NCBI GenBank assembly: GCA_035293765.1
Contig: DATGMF010000065.1
Location: 310,001 to 374,000, forward strand
Length of the DNA: 64,000 nucleotides
Direction of reading: 5' to 3'
DNA from: DASRHT01 sp035293765
Lineage (GTDB): Bacteria; Chloroflexota; Ktedonobacteria; Ktedonobacterales; Ktedonobacteraceae
Translations under genes and position numbers: made by a program
Shown: positions 60,529 to 64,000 of the stretch, in pieces
Numbering within the stretch: the first letter of the stretch is position 1
How the letters are laid out: the number at the start of each line of letters is the position of its first letter
Notes under the pieces: model-generated
Seen by the model: the letters and a program-made list of their open reading frames with translations, nothing else
Databases searched by the model: none
What the model was told of the DNA's origin: nothing

Positions 60529-61149
60529 TTACGAATACGTTGGTCCGCCCGTTGTATCTGTGGCAAGCGATGCCCGGCGCGGAGCGGGCGGCGGGTCTGA
60601 CGGCAACTGGTCTTCGTCCCCTTCCCCATCGTCGGCTGGCTCCATCTCGTCCGGTGGTTGCTCCAGGCTTTCGAGGCCGCGCTCAACGCTCAGGATCGTA
60701 CGCCCGATATCGGTTTCGATGCTCATCAGATGCTCGCGCAATGCCCGTAGCGTCTCGATGACGTAGCCATCAGCCTCAACCTTGAGTCGCTCACTATACT
60801 CCTCCGCCTGCCGGAGCATGTCCTGTGCTTGCCTGTTTGCCTGCTGAACCAGCTCCTGAGAACGCTCTTCGGCGGCCTGCAATAGTCCTTCGCGATTCAT
60901 CACGCGCTCGGTCTCTTCGCGGGCGCGGGCCAGGATACTGGCGGCGTCGGCCTGCGCCTGAGCGATGATGCGCTCTTTGTCCTGGATGATACGCCGTGCC
61001 TGTTTGATCTCATCGGGGATCGATGTGCGCATCTGGTCAACGATGCCGAAGAGCTCACCCTCTTTAATAATAATCTGATTGAGCAAGGGCATTTTCCGGC
61101 TGCTGGCAATGAGGTTTTCCAGGCGGTCTACGAGATACAGAATATCCAT
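60529..61149 (-). CDS. Coiled-coil protein, DivIVA/ATP-synthase-b-like
   Basis: A 206-residue, nearly all-helical protein. MDILYLVDRLENLIASSRKMPLLNQIIIKEGEL begins the usual Chloroflexota version, then a long coiled coil with many Ala, Glu, Arg, Gln (about 55-145), and an acidic, Pro-rich tail. No membrane helix. Similar proteins in Actinobacteria and Chloroflexota are annotated as DivIVA- or ATPase-b-like and sit beside coaD. Function unproved. GGAGGGGAGG lies 6 bases before the ATG. Confidence 0.7.
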   Translation of the reverse strand: MDILYLVDRLENLIASSRKMPLLNQIIIKEGELFGIVDQMRTSIPDEIKQARRIIQDKERIIAQAQADAASILARAREETERVMNREGLLQAAEERSQELVQQANRQAQDMLRQAEEYSERLKVEADGYVIETLRALREHLMSIETDIGRTILSVERGLESLEQPPDEMEPADDGEGDEDQLPSDPPPAPRRASLATDTTGGPTYS

Positions 61150-61200
61150 CTGATGCCTCCCCTCCTTCTCATGCCTAATAGCTTCCGACAAAAGGGGCAA

Positions 61201-61256
61201 TTCCTTGCCGTCGACCTGAGCGCAGCTAGACGCGGTAGCGGCGTTGGTCGGCGGAA
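61201..61256 (-). repeat. Palindromic loop element, copy 3
   Basis: CCGTCGACC at 61208-61216 pairs with GGTCGGCGG at 61246-61254 (one wobble), with TTCC...GGAA at the outside. The 29-base loop, read on the minus strand, begins AACGCCGCTACCGCG and ends CTAGCTGCGCTCA. Between the coiled-coil gene and coaD. Confidence 0.65.
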
Positions 61257-61290
61257 TTGCAAAACAATCACAAGGGATTGCCCTGCCCCC

Positions 61291-61317
61291 CGGACGCGAT
61301 AAATCGGGTCCCTACGG
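61291..61317 (+). repeat. 27-bp inverted repeat, right copy
   Basis: Exact reverse complement of 58351-58377, beginning CGGACGCGATAAATCGGG. It ends 12 bases before the coaD stop codon. Confidence 0.65.
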
Positions 61318-61329
61318 ATGAAAAAAATG

Positions 61330-61836
61330 CTATATGCCAAATTTCTCATGTAGAGCGTGTGCCACTGTGGTGGGAACCATGTCGGTGATATTGCCACCCA
61401 GGCGAGCTACTTCTTTGATCAAAGATGAACTGACGTAAAGTTGCTCCAGATTAGTGAATAAGCAGACAGTCTCTATTTCTGGTGCCAGCGTATGATTCAT
61501 TAGCCCTTGCTGGAATTCAGATTCAAAGTCAGCGGTCGAACGCAACCCTTTAATAACTGCCTGTCCTCCCACTGAACGCACATAGTCTACTGTCAGCTCG
61601 GTATATTTGTCAACGCGTATATTGGGTATTTTTTCATGTTCTATGACTGCTTGCCAGAGGGACACGCGTTCATCAACTGAGAAGAGCAGATTTTTCGAGG
61701 GAAAAGCGTAAACGGCAACGATGAGGGTATCAAAAATTTTGGCGGCGCGCCGTGCGATGTTCAGATGCCCATTAGTAAGAGGATCGAAGGTTCCTGCGTA
61801 GACGGCGGTGCGACCGTACACTTTCACGTTGCTCAC
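61330..61836 (-). CDS. coaD: Phosphopantetheine adenylyltransferase
   Basis: Fourth step of CoA synthesis. The nucleotidyltransferase motif is YAGTFDPLTNGHL (about 13-25) with the T/HxGH-type NGH; the ending ISST-type motif reads YVSSSLIKEVA. At 168 residues it is normal. GTG start with AAGGGATAAGGT upstream. Often next to rsmD; here rsmD is at the other end of the window. Confidence 0.95.
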   Translation of the reverse strand: MSNVKVYGRTAVYAGTFDPLTNGHLNIARRAAKIFDTLIVAVYAFPSKNLLFSVDERVSLWQAVIEHEKIPNIRVDKYTELTVDYVRSVGGQAVIKGLRSTADFESEFQQGLMNHTLAPEIETVCLFTNLEQLYVSSSLIKEVARLGGNITDMVPTTVAHALHEKFGI

Positions 61837-62045
61837 ACCTTATCCCTTTCGGTAAAAAATAAAAAACTCCCCATAAAGATAGAAGACTGCCACCATTAAA
61901 CCATATTGGCCCACTTTCGGCAATAGCCAATCAGTCATTATTGCGATGATGCCAGTCGGCACTGGGTCTACGTGGTGGGGGCGCCAGGCTATGCCATTGC
62001 CTCTATGACAATGGACTCCTGACGTACGTTAGCATAGCGAGGGGA

Positions 62046-63263
62046 TTACTCTATGGGCAGCTCCACGCAGAAGGTGCTGCCCTTGTTGGGCTCGGACTCG
62101 CACCAGATGCGCCCGTTGTGGCGCTCGACGATATCTTTTGAGATCGCCAGGCCGAGGCCCAGGCCGCGCTGCGATGACTTCTCCGCCTCGGGAGTGCGAT
62201 AGAAGGCGTCGAAGATATGTTTGATCTGATTTTTGGCGATGCCGCGCCCGTGGTCACGCACTTTTATGATCACCTTGTTCCCGACCCGGCGCACGCAGAC
62301 CTCGACTGCGCTCTTCTCCGGCGAATATTTGATGGCGTTGCTCACCAGATTGACCAGCACCTGCGATAGGCGGTCACAATCGACCTGCATCTCTATTGGT
62401 TCAGGTGGCAGGTCTAGCTGAATTGTGCGATCCGTCAGGAGGCGCTGATCATCCACGACCTGGCGGCAGAGCTCCCTGATATCGCACTGCTGTTTGCGTA
62501 ACGCGAGTTTCCCCGTGCGGATGCTGCTGACATCCATCAGATCATTGATCAATGATGTCAGGCGATCCGTCTGAACATTGATTTTCTCCAGCGTTGTGCT
62601 GACCGCAGCCATTTCAGGGGAGGGTTCTTGCTGCTTCGACAGGCGGCGCAACATGAGCTGCGCCTGCCCGCGGATGCTGGTGATGGGCGTTTTCAGTTCG
62701 TGCGAGGCAATTGAAAGGAAGCTATCTTTCATCTGGTTGGCATCTTTGAGCTTCTGGTTCACTTCCTCCAGTTCCAACGCATAAGCCTGTAGCTCCTGCT
62801 CGGCAGCGATGGCGTCCAGCATTGCCCGCTCGCGCTGGGCTACAATGAGCGCGATGACCAGTCCCGTAACGATAAACGGGAGGAGCTGTAGTATACCGTC
62901 CCTGGTTATGATATCTAATCTCCCTGTAGGGGGAAGGGTATAATAGTCAAGAGCTAGTGTACTCAACATGACGGTAAAGAGCGCCGGGCCAACTCCCCAG
63001 AACAGTGCGGTAAAGAGCACTGCCATAACCAGGAGCGGATGGGGCAAATAAGGATATCCCAGCAACTTTTGCATACCCATCGTTGTATACATGGCTAGCG
63101 TTACCAGGGGAATGCTCGCAAGATAGCCGATAAAAGGGTGCCTCCATCGAGGCATATGTGCTTTGTAGTGCTTACGCAACTGTGCTCGTTGCTCAAAGCT
63201 CATGCGCTTGAAGCGACGGCCATGCCGATCAATATAAGCACCAGTAGTATGAGTCGTTCGCAT
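62046..63263 (-). CDS. Sensor histidine kinase
   Basis: A 405-residue two-component kinase. Four membrane helices at the N terminus (about 45-65, 75-100, 105-120, 130-145) are like those of DUF4118 domains. A coiled linker (about 150-185) leads to the dimerisation domain with phospho-acceptor His188 in SHELKTPITSI. The ATP-binding domain has NLVSNAIKYS (N box), DHGRGIAKNQI (G1), FDAFYRT (F box) and GLGLGLAIS (G2). No response regulator is adjacent. Start 63263 has GGGAG just upstream; an ATG at 63317 is possible. Confidence 0.9.
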   Translation of the reverse strand: MRTTHTTGAYIDRHGRRFKRMSFEQRAQLRKHYKAHMPRWRHPFIGYLASIPLVTLAMYTTMGMQKLLGYPYLPHPLLVMAVLFTALFWGVGPALFTVMLSTLALDYYTLPPTGRLDIITRDGILQLLPFIVTGLVIALIVAQRERAMLDAIAAEQELQAYALELEEVNQKLKDANQMKDSFLSIASHELKTPITSIRGQAQLMLRRLSKQQEPSPEMAAVSTTLEKINVQTDRLTSLINDLMDVSSIRTGKLALRKQQCDIRELCRQVVDDQRLLTDRTIQLDLPPEPIEMQVDCDRLSQVLVNLVSNAIKYSPEKSAVEVCVRRVGNKVIIKVRDHGRGIAKNQIKHIFDAFYRTPEAEKSSQRGLGLGLAISKDIVERHNGRIWCESEPNKGSTFCVELPIE

Positions 63264-63352
63264 CTTGCTCCCACGTCTTTCGCCAGAGATCCATTTATGA
63301 CTATACTCATCATACAACTAGAGAAACGAAAAGAGAGCCTCTACAGATACTT

Positions 63353-64000
63353 TTATCTCGCGCGGGTCAGGTGAGACTGCTCTACGCGCATAAAAGCCTC
63401 TTGCAGCCGAGCATCATGCATAGCAATCATAGGGATCTCCGGGTGCCGCTGGGAAAAATAGTGCAGTTCTCGTAAGGTTTGACAAGCCAACTCATCATCG
63501 CTGGTAACGCGAGACCAGATAAAGGGATGCATGGTTGCCGGGCGTAAATAGTTTTCCGCGATCCAGGCGGCATCTCCCAGCAATAACAGGCGCGAGCCAT
63601 TAGACCGATTAATAAACAGCCCGGTATTTCCTATAGTATGGCCTGCCAATGGTACTAGTACTATTGAGCCATCACCCAGAAGGTCGCAGCTAGAGCTGAA
63701 GCCTTCATATGCAGGATCATTACAATCAAATAGCTCGATAGGATTGTTTCCCATTAAACGCCTGGATAGTCCGTGATGTTGTTGGAGGAGTCCACGTTGC
63801 GACTCCTCATACTCGACGCGGTTGATCCGCAGGGGGACGCCTGGAAGATCGGGAATGCCGCTGACGTGATCCCAGTGCAAATGCGAGATCAGCGCAAAGT
63901 CCAGGTCGTGCGGCTTCAGCGCCCTCTGCTCAAGATGCTCAGCAAGCGACTGCTCGAAGGTGAAGTTTGCCAGTGTTTTGCGGAAGAACAGCGATTGATC
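63353..64000 (-). CDS. Metallo-beta-lactamase-fold hydrolase, 5' end outside the window
   Basis: The reading frame continues to the window edge, 215 codons. It includes the metal-binding motif HLHWDH (near residue 38-43 of the visible part), then a further His in LAGHTIGNTG, Asp in LLLGDAAW and a final His in AMHDAR, so all metal ligands are present. The visible start lacks the first strands. The family includes lactonases, glyoxalase II and others; substrate unknown. A TTG inside the HLHWDH motif at 63880 is not the start. Confidence 0.85.
   Translation of the reverse strand, partial: DQSLFFRKTLANFTFEQSLAEHLEQRALKPHDLDFALISHLHWDHVSGIPDLPGVPLRINRVEYEESQRGLLQQHHGLSRRLMGNNPIELFDCNDPAYEGFSSSCDLLGDGSIVLVPLAGHTIGNTGLFINRSNGSRLLLLGDAAWIAENYLRPATMHPFIWSRVTSDDELACQTLRELHYFSQRHPEIPMIAMHDARLQEAFMRVEQSHLTRAR

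Overview
The window reads as chromosome of a Chloroflexota bacterium, most likely a Ktedonobacteria-type filamentous or sporulating lineage. This is inferred from gene content, not a database match: a FtsA/PilM-like ATPase next to a membrane-anchored baseplate-J-like protein, many secreted or lipid-anchored proteins of unknown function, DUF177-rpmF-fabD-Asp23-nusB-acpP in one block, and abundant PadR, STAND and rhomboid genes. No complete transposase, prophage, CRISPR array, tRNA or rRNA was found.

Layout. 0.3-8.4 kb: an acidic hypothetical protein coupled to rsmD, a VOC protein, an HTH protein, a 34-residue membrane peptide, a triple-repeat secreted protein, a HAD hydrolase, a membrane protein/YtrA-type regulator pair, a YggT-like protein and a Pnk-like kinase. 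8.6-18.1 kb: alaS, a FtsA/PilM-like gene, a baseplate-J-like gene, ruvX, mltG and uppP, a cell-envelope and housekeeping run. 18.3-25.2 kb: fmt, a STAND-TPR protein, an MFS/spermidine-synthase fusion, an SRPBCC protein and an ECF sigma/anti-sigma relic. Two copies of a promoter-leader module lie here in opposite orientation. 25.3-28.6 kb: two ABC exporter units, the second with a broken permease. 28.5-35.1 kb (minus strand): a Pro-rich membrane protein, rnhB-rplS, rpsT, an L,D-transpeptidase lipoprotein and a cystathionine gamma-synthase-type enzyme. 35.1-35.8 kb: a strongly structured non-coding stretch. 35.8-47.9 kb: accessory genes (lipoprotein, lipase-like hydrolase, beta-propeller, pentapeptide-repeat channel-like protein, AlkZ-like protein, VanZ proteins, PadR, DinB-like, large secreted protein). 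48-54.5 kb: two rhomboids, two GlsB-like proteins, two DUF948-like proteins and an MFS transporter. 54.8-57.1 kb: sigma/anti-sigma/tatA/tatC in one operon with a clear terminator. 57.3-64 kb: acpP-nusB-Asp23-fabD-rpmF-DUF177-coiled-coil-coaD, then a histidine kinase and a partial metallo-beta-lactamase-fold gene running off the edge.

The most unusual content lies between genes. There are four copies of a palindromic element with a conserved loop of about 28 bases and stems that differ in sequence but stay paired. There are two copies of a promoter plus leader containing a pairable CCTCAAG/CTTGAGG stem. A roughly 250-base segment has at least five nested or successive stems. A 17-bp inverted repeat encloses four 22-bp tandem units. 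A family of GTAGGGGC-type palindromes is scattered through the second half. Two loci keep the 5' end and the 3' end of a gene or gene pair but have lost the middle, and a third lost its 3' part, so small deletions seem common here. No convincing new defence or biosynthetic system was recognised.
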